Source of the DNA: Aurantiacibacter sp. MUD11
Lineage (GTDB): Bacteria > Pseudomonadota > Alphaproteobacteria > Sphingomonadales > Sphingomonadaceae
Assembly (NCBI RefSeq): GCF_026967575.1
Contig: NZ_CP114054.1
Location: 1,612,001-1,676,000, forward strand
Length of the DNA stretch: 64,000 nucleotides
Direction: 5' to 3'
Part shown: one piece after another, positions 1 through 7,742 of the stretch
How positions within the stretch are numbered: the first letter of the stretch is position 1
Layout: every line of letters starts with the position of its first letter
Program-made: the position numbers and the translations under genes
The notes under the pieces: generated by a model
Databases searched by the model: none
Told to the model about the DNA's origin: nothing
What the model saw: the letters and a program-made list of their open reading frames with translations, nothing else

Positions 1-719
1 GTCTCCGCATCGCGGGCCTTGGCGCGGAAGAAGGCCTTCTTGAAGTCGGGATGGGCAATGCTTTCCTTGGCGCAGGCGAAGCGGGTGCCCAGTTGCACCC
101 CCGACGCGCCCATTTCCAGGTAGGCGGCGATCATGTCACCGGTGCCGATGCCGCCGGCGACGAAGACGACATGGTCTTCCGCCAGTTCGGGCAGGAATTC
201 CTGCGCCAACACCGAGGTCGCCACCGGGCCAATATGCCCGCCCGCCTCGTTGCCCTCGATCACCAGCGCATCCGCGCCGGAGCGCAGCAGCTTCTTCGCC
301 AGCGCCAGCGTGGGGGCGAAGACCAGCACCTTCGCGCCCGATGCCTTGATCGCCTCTACGCTGCCCTTGGGCGGGATGCCGCCGGCCAGCACCACGTGGC
401 CCACGCCATGCTTCGTGCAGACCTCGATCAGGTCGAACAACTGCGGGTGCATGGTGATCAGGTTCACGCCGAAGGGCTTGTCAGTCAGCTTCTTCGTCTC
501 GGCGATTTCGGTATCGAGCAGTTCGGGCGTCATCGCCCCGCAGGCGATCACGCCGAAGCCACCGGCATTGCTGATGGCCGAAACAAGGTTGCGCTCCGAC
601 ACCCAGCTCATGGCGCCGCACAGGATCGCATGTTCGGTGCCGAGAAATTCGCTGCCGCGCGCCATCAGCGCGCTCGTCTTGGGATAGCTGGTCATGGCCA
701 GCGTCTTTAGTGGCGACAT
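1..719 (-). CDS. Nitronate monooxygenase family protein (NAD(P)H-dependent flavin oxidoreductase), C-terminus outside the window
   Basis: FMN-dependent TIM-barrel oxidoreductase of the nitronate monooxygenase / 2-nitropropane dioxygenase family, which oxidises alkyl nitronates. The translation starts MSPLKTLAMTSYPKTSALM and runs off the left edge after 239 codons. Visible family motifs are the substrate-side GNEAGGHIG and the phosphate-binding GGIGTGDMIAAYLEMGASG followed by VQLGTRF. An in-frame ATG at 693-695 is an alternative start; no strong ribosome binding site decides between them. It is divergent from the secreted protein at 827 with about 100 nt between. The physiological substrate cannot be told from sequence. 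Confidence 0.9.
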   Translation of the reverse strand, partial: MSPLKTLAMTSYPKTSALMARGSEFLGTEHAILCGAMSWVSERNLVSAISNAGGFGVIACGAMTPELLDTEIAETKKLTDKPFGVNLITMHPQLFDLIEVCTKHGVGHVVLAGGIPPKGSVEAIKASGAKVLVFAPTLALAKKLLRSGADALVIEGNEAGGHIGPVATSVLAQEFLPELAEDHVVFVAGGIGTGDMIAAYLEMGASGVQLGTRFACAKESIAHPDFKKAFFRAKARDAE

Positions 720-826
720 GCGCGCGCGGCAATGATATTGCCCTTGCCACTGCCCTCGCATAACAATTGCAGCACGGATTGCCTGGCGATTCCACTCTGC
801 CGGGTGACAAAGCCGGGGGTATATCT

Positions 827-1801
827 ATGAATTTCCAGAGGTTCATCGCGCTGGCATGCGCCGTTATCGGACTGGCCGCCCTGCCGCAGGCTGCCCAGGC
901 GCAGACCGACTCCTTCCGCATCGACGCCAATTCCACCCACACGACCGAGCTCAGCATCTGCAACCCGGTCGTGCGGATCGAGATGGCTGGCGACGGTGAC
1001 ACCGACCTCGATTTCGTCATCACCAACTCGCGCGGGGAGACGGTGCATTCGGACTACGGCCTGTCCGACCGCAGCTCCGCCACCCTCTATCGCCGCAGCG
1101 ACGTGCAGTGCGAGGAGTTCGTCCTGCGCACCACCAACCTGGGCGGGGTGTGGAACCTGCTCGACGTCAGCCTGGAGAACATCCAGAGCGACACCGGCAA
1201 CCCGATCGACACCGACAGCTACCGTGTGGATGCCAATTCCACCCACCGCGTGGAGATGAATATCTGCTCGCCGCAGGTGCGCATCGACGTGCGCGGCGAC
1301 GGCGACACCGATCTCGATTTCGTGATCCGCAATTCGCGCGGGGAGATCGTTCATTCCGACTACGACCTGACCGATCAGACCAGCACCACGCTCTACCGCC
1401 GCAGCGGCGTCGAGTGCGAGGAATTCGAGCTGACCACCACCAACCTGGGCGATGTCTACAACCGCTATGTGGTGCAGCTGGAAGACGTGGTGCAGGATCG
1501 CACCGTGGCCGCGCGCGGATCGGGCGACGGCTACAACCGTGACATTTCCATCCAGAACCGCACCGGCCAGACGATCATGTATCTCTACTGGTCGAACGTC
1601 GCCGCCAGCAACTGGGGCGAGGACCGGCTTGGTTCGGGCGTGCTGGCCAACATGCAGGACTGGAACGTGACCGTCGATGACGGCTCCGGCGCCTGCCGCT
1701 TCGACTTCATGGCCCGCCTCGCCGACGGACGCGAGCTGGAGCAACGCAACGTCGACGTCTGCTCGGTGTACGTGGTGCAGTTCGCCGGCGGCGGAAAGTA
1801 G
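827..1801 (+). CDS. Exported protein with two tandem copies of a beta-rich domain and a third distinct domain
   Basis: A 324-residue protein of unknown function. Residues 1-25 form a signal peptide ending in QAAQA. Two near-identical units follow, about residues 28-118 and 129-219, sharing the phrases DGDTDLDFVI, NSRGE, VHSDY, TLYRRS and CEEF and each carrying conserved cysteines. The C-terminal part (about 230-324) is a separate domain beginning ISIQNRTGQTIMYLYWS, a pattern I associate with small uncharacterised secreted alphaproteobacterial proteins. The start at 827 was chosen because an upstream in-frame ATG at 767 would bury the signal peptide. The first two units look like pre-peptidase-type (PPC-like) beta sandwiches, but that is inference. 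Confidence 0.85.
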   Translation: MNFQRFIALACAVIGLAALPQAAQAQTDSFRIDANSTHTTELSICNPVVRIEMAGDGDTDLDFVITNSRGETVHSDYGLSDRSSATLYRRSDVQCEEFVLRTTNLGGVWNLLDVSLENIQSDTGNPIDTDSYRVDANSTHRVEMNICSPQVRIDVRGDGDTDLDFVIRNSRGEIVHSDYDLTDQTSTTLYRRSGVECEEFELTTTNLGDVYNRYVVQLEDVVQDRTVAARGSGDGYNRDISIQNRTGQTIMYLYWSNVAASNWGEDRLGSGVLANMQDWNVTVDDGSGACRFDFMARLADGRELEQRNVDVCSVYVVQFAGGGK

Positions 1802-1844
1802 CCAGCCGGTCCTGTGGCCTGGTCCCTGACCGGGGGGACTGGGA

Positions 1845-3125
1845 TCAGGCCGCCTCTTCCTCCGCGTCCAGCCCATAGGCCGTGTGCAGCACGCGCACGG
1901 CCAGTTCGGTTTCGTCCTCGTCGATCAGCACGGAAACCTTGATTTCCGAGGTGGAGATCGCCTGCACGTTGATGCCGCGATCGGCCAGCGCCTTGAACAT
2001 GGTGGCGGCGACGCCCGCATGGCTCTTCATGCCCATCCCCACGACCGAGACCTTGGCCACCTTGCTGTCGGTGATCACGCGGTTGAAGCCGATCTTGTCG
2101 CGCAGGTTCTCCAGCAGCGCCTGGGCGCGCGCCAGTTCCGCCTGCGGCACGGTGAAGGTCACGTCGGTCTCGCCCTTGTCGCGGCCCACGTTCTGGATGA
2201 TCATGTCGACGTTGATGCCGGCCTCACCCAAGGGGGTGAAGATATCGGCCACCGCCCCCGGCTTGTCGGGCACGCGGGTCAGCACCACGCGGGCTTCGTT
2301 CTTGTCGTGGGCGATGCCGGTGACGGACTGACGTTCCATATCTGTGTTCTCCAGGATTTCCTGCATCTCTGCTTCCGACACGATCATGGTGCCGGGCAGG
2401 GTATCGGCGGGCGGGGAGCTTTCGTCGACGAAGGACGACAGCACCTGCACGCGCACGTTGTGCTTCATGGCGAGGCTGACCGAACGGGTCTGCAGCACCT
2501 TGGCACCGACCGAGGCCAGTTCGAGCATTTCCTCGAACGAGACGTACTTGATCTTGCGGGCCCGCGCGACGATGCGCGGGTCGGTGGTGTAGACGCCGTC
2601 GACGTCGGTGTAGATGTCGCAGCGATCGGCTTTGATGGCTGCTGCCACGGCCACGGCCGAGGTGTCGGACCCGCCGCGCCCCATGGTGGTGATGCGGCCA
2701 TCGTCGGACACGCCCTGGAAGCCGGGAATGATGGCGATCTCGCCCTGCTCCATCGACGCCAGCAGGCGATCCGCCTCGATATCGTCGACGCGGGCATTGG
2801 CATGGTTGGCAAAGGTCTTCACCGGCAATTGCCAGCCCAGCCAGCTGCGCGCCTTGCAGCCCATGGCCTGCAGGGTCAGCGCCAGCAGGCCGGCCGTGAC
2901 CTGCTCGCCGCTGGATACCACCACGTCGTATTCGGCGGGATCGTAGAGCGGATTTGCCTCGCGGCAGAAGTTCACCAGCCGGTCGGTCTCGCCGGCCATG
3001 GCGGACACGACGACGGCAACCTGGTTGCCGCCGGCCGCCTGCGCGCGGACGATATTCGCCACGCGTCGGATCCGCTCGGTGCCTGCCACCGAGGTGCCGC
3101 CGAATTTCATCACTATGCGGGCCAA
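1845..3125 (-). CDS. lysC: Aspartate kinase
   Basis: Phosphorylates aspartate as the first step toward lysine, threonine, methionine and diaminopimelate. The 426-residue protein opens with the kinase signature MKFGGTSV at residues 6-13, has GRGGSDTSAVAVAAA in the nucleotide-binding region, and ends in tandem ACT domains (about 265-420) that would bind the end-product inhibitor. Length matches the monofunctional class with feedback-regulated ACT domains; there is no homoserine dehydrogenase fusion. It is divergent from ubiG over 55 nt, so both promoters share that gap. In this class a shorter regulatory subunit may be translated from inside the gene; I did not locate such a start. Confidence 0.97.
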   Translation of the reverse strand: MARIVMKFGGTSVAGTERIRRVANIVRAQAAGGNQVAVVVSAMAGETDRLVNFCREANPLYDPAEYDVVVSSGEQVTAGLLALTLQAMGCKARSWLGWQLPVKTFANHANARVDDIEADRLLASMEQGEIAIIPGFQGVSDDGRITTMGRGGSDTSAVAVAAAIKADRCDIYTDVDGVYTTDPRIVARARKIKYVSFEEMLELASVGAKVLQTRSVSLAMKHNVRVQVLSSFVDESSPPADTLPGTMIVSEAEMQEILENTDMERQSVTGIAHDKNEARVVLTRVPDKPGAVADIFTPLGEAGINVDMIIQNVGRDKGETDVTFTVPQAELARAQALLENLRDKIGFNRVITDSKVAKVSVVGMGMKSHAGVAATMFKALADRGINVQAISTSEIKVSVLIDEDETELAVRVLHTAYGLDAEEEAA

Positions 3126-3180
3126 ACTGCCCCCCTTTGTGCCTATTGGTCGAATGCCTGCGCGCTGTTAGTGGGACCTT

Positions 3181-3918
3181 ATGTCCGACGCAAATGTCAC
3201 AAATGCAACTATCCGTCCGGCCGAAGCCGCGCATTTCGGCGCGCTGGCGGCGGACTGGTGGAACCCGGCGGGTTCCTCCGCCATGCTGCACAAGCTGAAC
3301 CCCGTACGCCTCGCCTTCCTGCGCGAGGCGGTGGACCTGCATTGGGGCGGCGATATCGAGAGCGTGAAGCCGCTGACGGGCAAGACCGCGCTCGACGTCG
3401 GTTGCGGCGCGGGGTTACTGTGTGAGCCGCTTTCCCGCCTGGGTGCGGACGTCACCGGCGTCGATGCCAGCCCGGAGAACACGCAGGCCGCCGCCGCCCA
3501 TGCCGATGGCGCGGGCCTCGATATCCGCTACATTCCCGGAGAGCTGGGCACGCTGGGCCTCGGCCAGTTCGACCTCGTCACCTCGATGGAAGTGATCGAG
3601 CATGTCGAGGACAAGGCGGAGTTCGTCTGCCAGCTCGCCGCGCACCTCGCCCCCGGCGGACTGATGGTGCTCTCCACCCCCAACCGCACGCTCGCCAGCC
3701 GCACGCTACTGATCGGCGCGGCCGAGGCGCTGGGCGCGGTGCCCAAGGGCACGCACCACTGGGAAGACTTCGTGACGCCGGAGGAGCTGGAGGCGCTGTT
3801 GACCGACGCTGGCCTGACCATGGGTCAGCCGCGGGGGATCAGCTGGCTGCCGACCAAGGGGCTGCACCTGTCGGCCGACATGTCACTCAACTACATCGTG
3901 ACGGCGACGCACGCCTGA
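3181..3918 (+). CDS. ubiG: Ubiquinone biosynthesis O-methyltransferase (3-demethylubiquinol 3-O-methyltransferase)
   Basis: SAM-dependent methyltransferase carrying out both O-methylations of the ubiquinone ring at the membrane surface. The 245-residue translation has the UbiG N-terminal phrase ADWWNPAGSSAMLHKLNPVR and SAM motif I LDVGCGAGLLCEPLSRLGA (about residues 70-88), followed by TSMEVIEHV and the late motif GTHHWEDFVTPEEL that separates UbiG from generic methyltransferases. It is transcribed away from lysC and converges with the phosphodiesterase downstream, leaving 46 nt between the stop codons. Confidence 0.95.
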   Translation: MSDANVTNATIRPAEAAHFGALAADWWNPAGSSAMLHKLNPVRLAFLREAVDLHWGGDIESVKPLTGKTALDVGCGAGLLCEPLSRLGADVTGVDASPENTQAAAAHADGAGLDIRYIPGELGTLGLGQFDLVTSMEVIEHVEDKAEFVCQLAAHLAPGGLMVLSTPNRTLASRTLLIGAAEALGAVPKGTHHWEDFVTPEELEALLTDAGLTMGQPRGISWLPTKGLHLSADMSLNYIVTATHA

Positions 3919-3964
3919 TCAGGGAATGATCGGCATGGAGGAGCGAGCGTTCCTCCTCGTCTTC

Positions 3965-5074
3965 CTACTCCTCGGCTCCAGACTGTGCCTGCGCCTGTGC
4001 CGACCGCAGGGCGCGGCATTCCTCGCCGGTGAGCACGGCTTGCCAGTTCACAGCACGACCGGGGTCGTCGGAAAACACGCCGTCCACGCCGATGCCATGC
4101 AGGGCCGCCAGCACCGCCGCGTCGCAACCGCTGACTGCGGGATCGGAGCCACTGCGCGCCATCGGCGGCAGGAAATGGTTCTCCTTGCGCATGGTCCAGC
4201 CGTGCACCAGCAGCCCGGCGGCATGGGCATTCTCGGTGAGACCGGTTGAATCGCCCTGATCGTCCAGCAGCAGCGTGATGGCCACGCCAATGCCGTCGGC
4301 ATAGCGGGCGATGTCGTTCAGGCCATCCGGCGTCAGCATCTGCGCATAGCTGAGTTCGCCCCGGTCGAACGGTCCGCCGTCAGGCTCGGCCAGCTGGATC
4401 AGGCGCAGGTCCGTCATCCCCTTCAGCCGTTCAAGCACGCCGACCTCGAAGCTCTGGATGAACACCAGGTCATCCGCGGAGCGATAGCCTGCCGCGTGCA
4501 GCTGGGTGACCAGCAGGTCCGCAGTGTTATGTCCGATGCTGGCGAAATAGCTGGGGTGCTTCAGTTCGGGATAGAGGCCGATGCGACGGCCGGTCTCGGC
4601 CTCCAGCGCCCGCACCAGCCGGATGATCTCGGCCAGCGTCGGCACCTGGTAGAGACCGTCAAAGGCCGTGTTGGAAACCCGCAGCTCCGGCAAACGTTCG
4701 CGGGCGCGCAGCGTGCGCAGCTCGGCCAAAGTGAAGTCCTCGGTGAACCAGCCGGTCACCTCTTCCCCGTCGATCACGCGGGTGGTCAGGCGGCTGGCGA
4801 ATTCGGGGCGCTGGTCGACATCGGTGGTGCCCGAGATGTCGTTCTCGTGCCGCGCTACCAGCACGCCATCCTTCGTCACCACCAGGTCCGGCTCGATGTA
4901 ATCGGCACCCTGCCGCACGCCTAGCTCGTAGGAGGCCAGCGTATGTTCGGGGCGATCTCCGCTTGCTCCGCGATGGGCGATAACCAGCATGCCGTCCTCC
5001 TCCTGCGCCTCGACGGGCATTGTCACCCCCAGTGAACCAAGCGCCAGCGCGAGGAAGGCCGGCAGATATCTCAT
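3965..5074 (-). CDS. glpQ: Glycerophosphodiester phosphodiesterase, exported
   Basis: Hydrolyses glycerophosphodiesters released from phospholipids to glycerol-3-phosphate and an alcohol, probably in the periplasm. The 369-residue protein has a signal peptide (MRYLPAFLALALGSLG to VEAQ), then the GDPD core with VIAHRGASGDRPEHTLASY and the metal-site stretch IEPDLVVTKDGVLVARHEND. Size and layout match periplasmic GlpQ rather than the shorter cytoplasmic UgpQ. Its start overlaps the stop of the ArsC-like gene by 4 nt, so it is the last gene of the leftward operon. The second half of the canonical PENT motif reads PEHT. Confidence 0.92.
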   Translation of the reverse strand: MRYLPAFLALALGSLGVTMPVEAQEEDGMLVIAHRGASGDRPEHTLASYELGVRQGADYIEPDLVVTKDGVLVARHENDISGTTDVDQRPEFASRLTTRVIDGEEVTGWFTEDFTLAELRTLRARERLPELRVSNTAFDGLYQVPTLAEIIRLVRALEAETGRRIGLYPELKHPSYFASIGHNTADLLVTQLHAAGYRSADDLVFIQSFEVGVLERLKGMTDLRLIQLAEPDGGPFDRGELSYAQMLTPDGLNDIARYADGIGVAITLLLDDQGDSTGLTENAHAAGLLVHGWTMRKENHFLPPMARSGSDPAVSGCDAAVLAALHGIGVDGVFSDDPGRAVNWQAVLTGEECRALRSAQAQAQSGAEE

Positions 5075-5418
5075 GCCAAGGCCGTTTCCCAGTCGTCGAC
5101 CTTGAAGCCGACCAGCAGCCCGCCGTCATGCTCCACCACCGGGCGCTTGATCATGCTGGGGTTCTTTACCAGCAATGTCGCCGCGCTGGCCGGTTCGTCA
5201 GCTTGCGCCTTCTCCGCATCGGACAGCTTGCGGAAGGTGGTGCCACGCTTGTTCAACACCGTGTCCACGCCCTTGGCAGCGATCCATGCGGCCACCTTGG
5301 CCGCGTCGGCCCCTTCCTTCTTGTAATCGTGGAAGGTGTAGTCGATGCCCTGCGCCTCCAGCCACAGCCTCGCCTTCTTCACCGTGTCGCAATTGGGGAT
5401 GCCGTAGAAATGGATCAC
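5071..5418 (-). CDS. ArsC/Spx (YffB) family thioredoxin-fold protein
   Basis: A 115-residue protein of the arsenate reductase / Spx superfamily. The N-terminal IPNCDTVKKARLWL carries a single active-site cysteine, and the C-terminal NPSMIKRPVVEHDGGLLVGF matches the ArsC-fold motif containing the conserved arginine. The length and single cysteine fit the YffB subgroup, whose members are often called arsenate reductase but are not proven arsenic enzymes. No arsenic efflux or arsR gene is nearby, so I do not call it a resistance gene. It overlaps both its operon neighbours by 4 nt. Confidence 0.88.
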   Translation of the reverse strand: MIHFYGIPNCDTVKKARLWLEAQGIDYTFHDYKKEGADAAKVAAWIAAKGVDTVLNKRGTTFRKLSDAEKAQADEPASAATLLVKNPSMIKRPVVEHDGGLLVGFKVDDWETALA

Positions 5419-5729
5419 TGTTCGTCCTTTGCTGCAAAGCTGTGTGTGCGCGGATTGTTACAGGCGTACAGCGTGTAGTCCGCATAATAGCGCGCGCGGC
5501 CCTCTGCCTGCGCCACGCGGTGTTCGGCCACCTTGCCCCACGCCCGTGCCGATGCCTCGTCCTGCCATTCGGACATGGCCACCACTTCGCCGTCGTCGGC
5601 GACATAGCTCTTGAAGGAGAGGAAGCCCGGCTGTTGCCGCGCCATCGCCTCCATCTCCTCCGCCCGTGCATCGTAGGCGGCCTGGTCGATGTCGGCGCGC
5701 TTGCGGTTGCGGAAGACCACGAGGAACAT
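5415..5729 (-). CDS. Antibiotic biosynthesis monooxygenase (ABM) domain protein
   Basis: A 104-residue small ferredoxin-like-fold protein. MFLVVFRNRKRADIDQAAY, ARQQPGFLSFKSY and MSEWQDEASARAWGK are the usual ABM pattern in which an aromatic pair and a tryptophan line the active site. Members include heme-degrading and quinone monooxygenases, but many are uncharacterised, and nothing here specifies a substrate. It lies 6 nt below ruvC and overlaps the ArsC-like gene by 4 nt, so it is co-transcribed with them. Confidence 0.85.
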   Translation of the reverse strand: MFLVVFRNRKRADIDQAAYDARAEEMEAMARQQPGFLSFKSYVADDGEVVAMSEWQDEASARAWGKVAEHRVAQAEGRARYYADYTLYACNNPRTHSFAAKDEQ

Positions 5730-5735
5730 GGCGCC

Positions 5736-6200
5736 TTATCCGAGGTGTGCGTCGGCGATGGCAACCGCCAGTGCGTCTGCCGCATCGGCGCCGACCACCT
5801 GCACGCCGGGCAACAGCACTTTCAGCATGGCCTGTACCTGCGCCTTGTCTGCCCCGCCGGTGCCGACCACGGCCTTCTTCACCTTGCGCGCCGCGTGTTC
5901 GAACACGTCCAGGCTGGCTGCACCGCAAGCTGCCAGCACCGCACCACGCGCCTGCGCCAGCTTCAGCGTCGACTGCGGGTTCTTGTTGACGAAGACTTCC
6001 TCGCACGCCGCCCGGTCAGGCGCATGGGTGGCGATCACCGCAGCAATGGCATCGTGCAGGTGGTTGAGGCGCGCCGCCATCGGCGCCCTGGCGTCGGTCT
6101 TCACCTCGCCATTGGCGACGTGGCTGATGCGACTGCCCTCGGCCCGCACCACGCCCCAGCCGGTGCAGCTGAGCGAGGGATCGAGGCCGAGGATAATCAT
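5736..6200 (-). CDS. ruvC: Crossover junction endodeoxyribonuclease RuvC
   Basis: Holliday-junction resolvase working with the RuvAB branch-migration motor. The 154-residue protein starts [17 protein letters not shown], with catalytic Asp7 in LDPS, has the acidic residues [20 protein letters not shown] and ends with the acidic cluster [15 protein letters not shown]. The length is slightly below the 160-175 typical of the family, with the C-terminal tail trimmed. It lies 8 nt downstream of yebC, the common bacterial pairing. ruvA and ruvB are not directly attached in this window. Confidence 0.96.
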   Translation of the reverse strand: MIILGLDPSLSCTGWGVVRAEGSRISHVANGEVKTDARAPMAARLNHLHDAIAAVIATHAPDRAACEEVFVNKNPQSTLKLAQARGAVLAACGAASLDVFEHAARKVKKAVVGTGGADKAQVQAMLKVLLPGVQVVGADAADALAVAIADAHLG

Positions 6201-6208
6201 CGCCGGAC

Positions 6209-6955
6209 TCAGTTCCCGATCTTCTCCATCACCTCGTCGGAGATGTCGTAGTTGCCCCAGACGGTCTGCACGTCGTCATCGTCGTCCAGCGCGTCGATCA
6301 GCTTGAGCAGGGTACCTGCCGCGCCTTCGTCCAGCTCGACGGTAAGGTTGGGCTTCCACGCCAGCTTGACATTCTCGGCCTCGCCCAATGCCTTTTCCAT
6401 CGCGCTGGCGACTTCGTGCAGCGCGGTGGCCTCGGTCCAGATGGTGTGGCCATCTTCCGTGCTCTCGATGTCGTCGGCACCCGCTTCCATGGCAGCCATT
6501 AGCACGGTTTCCTCGTCGCCCGCGCTGGCCGGATACTCGATCAGGCCCTTGCGTTCGAAGCCGTGAGCAACCGAACCCTCGGTGCCCATATTGCCGCCGT
6601 TCTTGGCGAAGCAGTTGCGCACGTTGGTGGCCGTGCGGTTGCGGTTGTCGGTCAGCGCCTCGACGATGATCGCGCTGCCGCCGGGGCCGTAACCCTCGTA
6701 GCGGACCTCTTCGTAATTCTCGCCGTCCTGCGCACTCGCCTTGTCGATGGCGCGCTGGATGTTGTCCTTGGGCATGGACTGCGCCTTGGCGGTGTTGACC
6801 GCCAGGCGGAGGCGCGGGTTCATGTCCGGATCGGGCGTGCCCATCTTCGCGGCCACGGTGATTTCGCGGCTCAGCTTGGAGAACAGGTTGGAACGCTTCT
6901 TATCCTGCGCACCCTTGCGGTGCATGATGTTCTTGAATTTGGAATGGCCTGCCAT
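6209..6955 (-). CDS. yebC: YebC/PmpR family protein
   Basis: A 248-residue member of the YebC/PmpR/TACO1 family. It opens [20 protein letters not shown], the family hallmark, continues with [22 protein letters not shown] and has the conserved [10 protein letters not shown] and YEGYGPGG. Family members have been described both as DNA-binding regulators and as translation factors relieving ribosome stalling at proline stretches; sequence alone does not choose. A hairpin terminator separates it from gapR upstream, so it probably has its own promoter and leads the yebC-ruvC-ABM-arsC-glpQ operon. Confidence 0.96.
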   Translation of the reverse strand: MAGHSKFKNIMHRKGAQDKKRSNLFSKLSREITVAAKMGTPDPDMNPRLRLAVNTAKAQSMPKDNIQRAIDKASAQDGENYEEVRYEGYGPGGSAIIVEALTDNRNRTATNVRNCFAKNGGNMGTEGSVAHGFERKGLIEYPASAGDEETVLMAAMEAGADDIESTEDGHTIWTEATALHEVASAMEKALGEAENVKLAWKPNLTVELDEGAAGTLLKLIDALDDDDDVQTVWGNYDISDEVMEKIGN

Positions 6956-6984
6956 GGTGCTTCTTCTGCGGGGTCCTGAAAATG

Positions 6985-7009
6985 AAAACGGGGCCTAGCC
7001 CAGCCCCGT
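6985..7009 (-). terminator. Rho-independent terminator after gapR
   Basis: On the minus strand the repeat ACGGGGC and GCCCCGT (7 bp, 8-nt loop) is followed by TTTTCATTTT. It sits between the gapR stop at 7041 and the yebC start at 6955 and isolates the two genes. Confidence 0.75.
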
Positions 7010-7040
7010 CTTCCTATCAACGCCTAGGAGGCTTGGGGAC

Positions 7041-7277
7041 TTACCCCATGCCGAGCGCGGCCTTGTAGGTATCGAGGATCATTTCCATCTCGCTGCGATC
7101 GTTGTGGTCCATCTTCCGCAGACGCACGATCTGGCGCATGATCTTGGTGTCGTAGCCGACTGCCTTGGCCTCGGAATAGACGTCGCGAATGTCGTCGGCG
7201 ATGCCCTTCTTTTCTTCTTCGAGGCGCTCGATACGCTCGATCAGCAGGCGCAGGCGGTCGTCGGTGGCTTCGGCCAT
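7041..7277 (-). CDS. gapR: GapR family DNA-binding protein (DUF2312)
   Basis: A 78-residue, highly charged helical protein matching the DUF2312/GapR family, nucleoid proteins that bind overtwisted DNA ahead of polymerases and stimulate type II topoisomerases (known from Caulobacter GapR). The N-terminal coiled coil [18 protein letters not shown] is followed by the family core [20 protein letters not shown] and [16 protein letters not shown]. The Caulobacter protein has a longer N-terminal tail; this one starts directly at the coiled coil. It has its own terminator downstream and lies about 100 nt from the DUF1244 gene. Confidence 0.93.
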   Translation of the reverse strand: MAEATDDRLRLLIERIERLEEEKKGIADDIRDVYSEAKAVGYDTKIMRQIVRLRKMDHNDRSEMEMILDTYKAALGMG

Positions 7278-7362
7278 GGGGGTAATGCTCCAGTGTTTTG
7301 AGAATCGGTTGGCCGCTCGTTAGCCCAGCCGCTGGCGGGCCGAAACAGGCTTGGCGAATTTT

Positions 7363-7394
7363 CCCTAGCGCAGATCGGCCCTAACGCAGATCGG
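7363..7394. repeat. Two adjacent 16-bp direct repeats spanning the 3' end of the DUF1244 gene
   Basis: The units 7363-7378 (CCCTAGCGCAGATCGG) and 7379-7394 (CCCTAACGCAGATCGG) are head-to-tail and differ at one base. The second unit contains the stop and last codons of the DUF1244 gene (minus strand); the first is a downstream copy. This looks like a small tandem duplication that did not change the protein. Confidence 0.8.
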
Positions 7395-7698
7395 GGCGGT
7401 TCTTCTTCAGGCTCGCTTCCATGCGTTCGAGCTGCTCGGGCGTCGCCTCGCTCTGGTACTCGGTCTTCCACCGGTCCATCGGCATGCCGTGGATCAGTTC
7501 GCGCGCCATGGCCTTGTCGCCATCGTAGCCGGCATCGCGAATCCAGTCGGCCAGACAATTCCGGCAAAAACCTGCCAGTCCCATCAGTTCGATGTTCTGC
7601 GCATCGTGCCGATAGCGCAGGTGGCGCACCAGCCGACGGAAGGCCGCGGCGGCCACATCGTCGGGCAACATCTCGAGGGGATCGCGGGTATCGCTCAT
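7381..7698 (-). CDS. DUF1244 domain-containing protein
   Basis: A 105-residue soluble protein of the DUF1244 family, of unknown function and common in Alphaproteobacteria. The core reads FRRLVRHLRYRHDAQNIELM, GLAGFCRNCLADWI and HGMPMDRWKTEYQ. The paired cysteines in FCRNC might bind a metal, which is inference. It is divergent from pyk with 44 nt between start codons. A small duplication of its last 16 nt lies immediately downstream. Confidence 0.9.
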   Translation of the reverse strand: MSDTRDPLEMLPDDVAAAAFRRLVRHLRYRHDAQNIELMGLAGFCRNCLADWIRDAGYDGDKAMARELIHGMPMDRWKTEYQSEATPEQLERMEASLKKNRPDLR

Positions 7699-7742
7699 TT
7701 TTCGTCCTTGTCTTGTCTTGTTCGCCTGTCATAGGCGGGGGC

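Noticed and set aside
5071..5418. Arsenate resistance
   Set aside because: The protein is ArsC-fold but has a single cysteine, and there are no ars neighbours.
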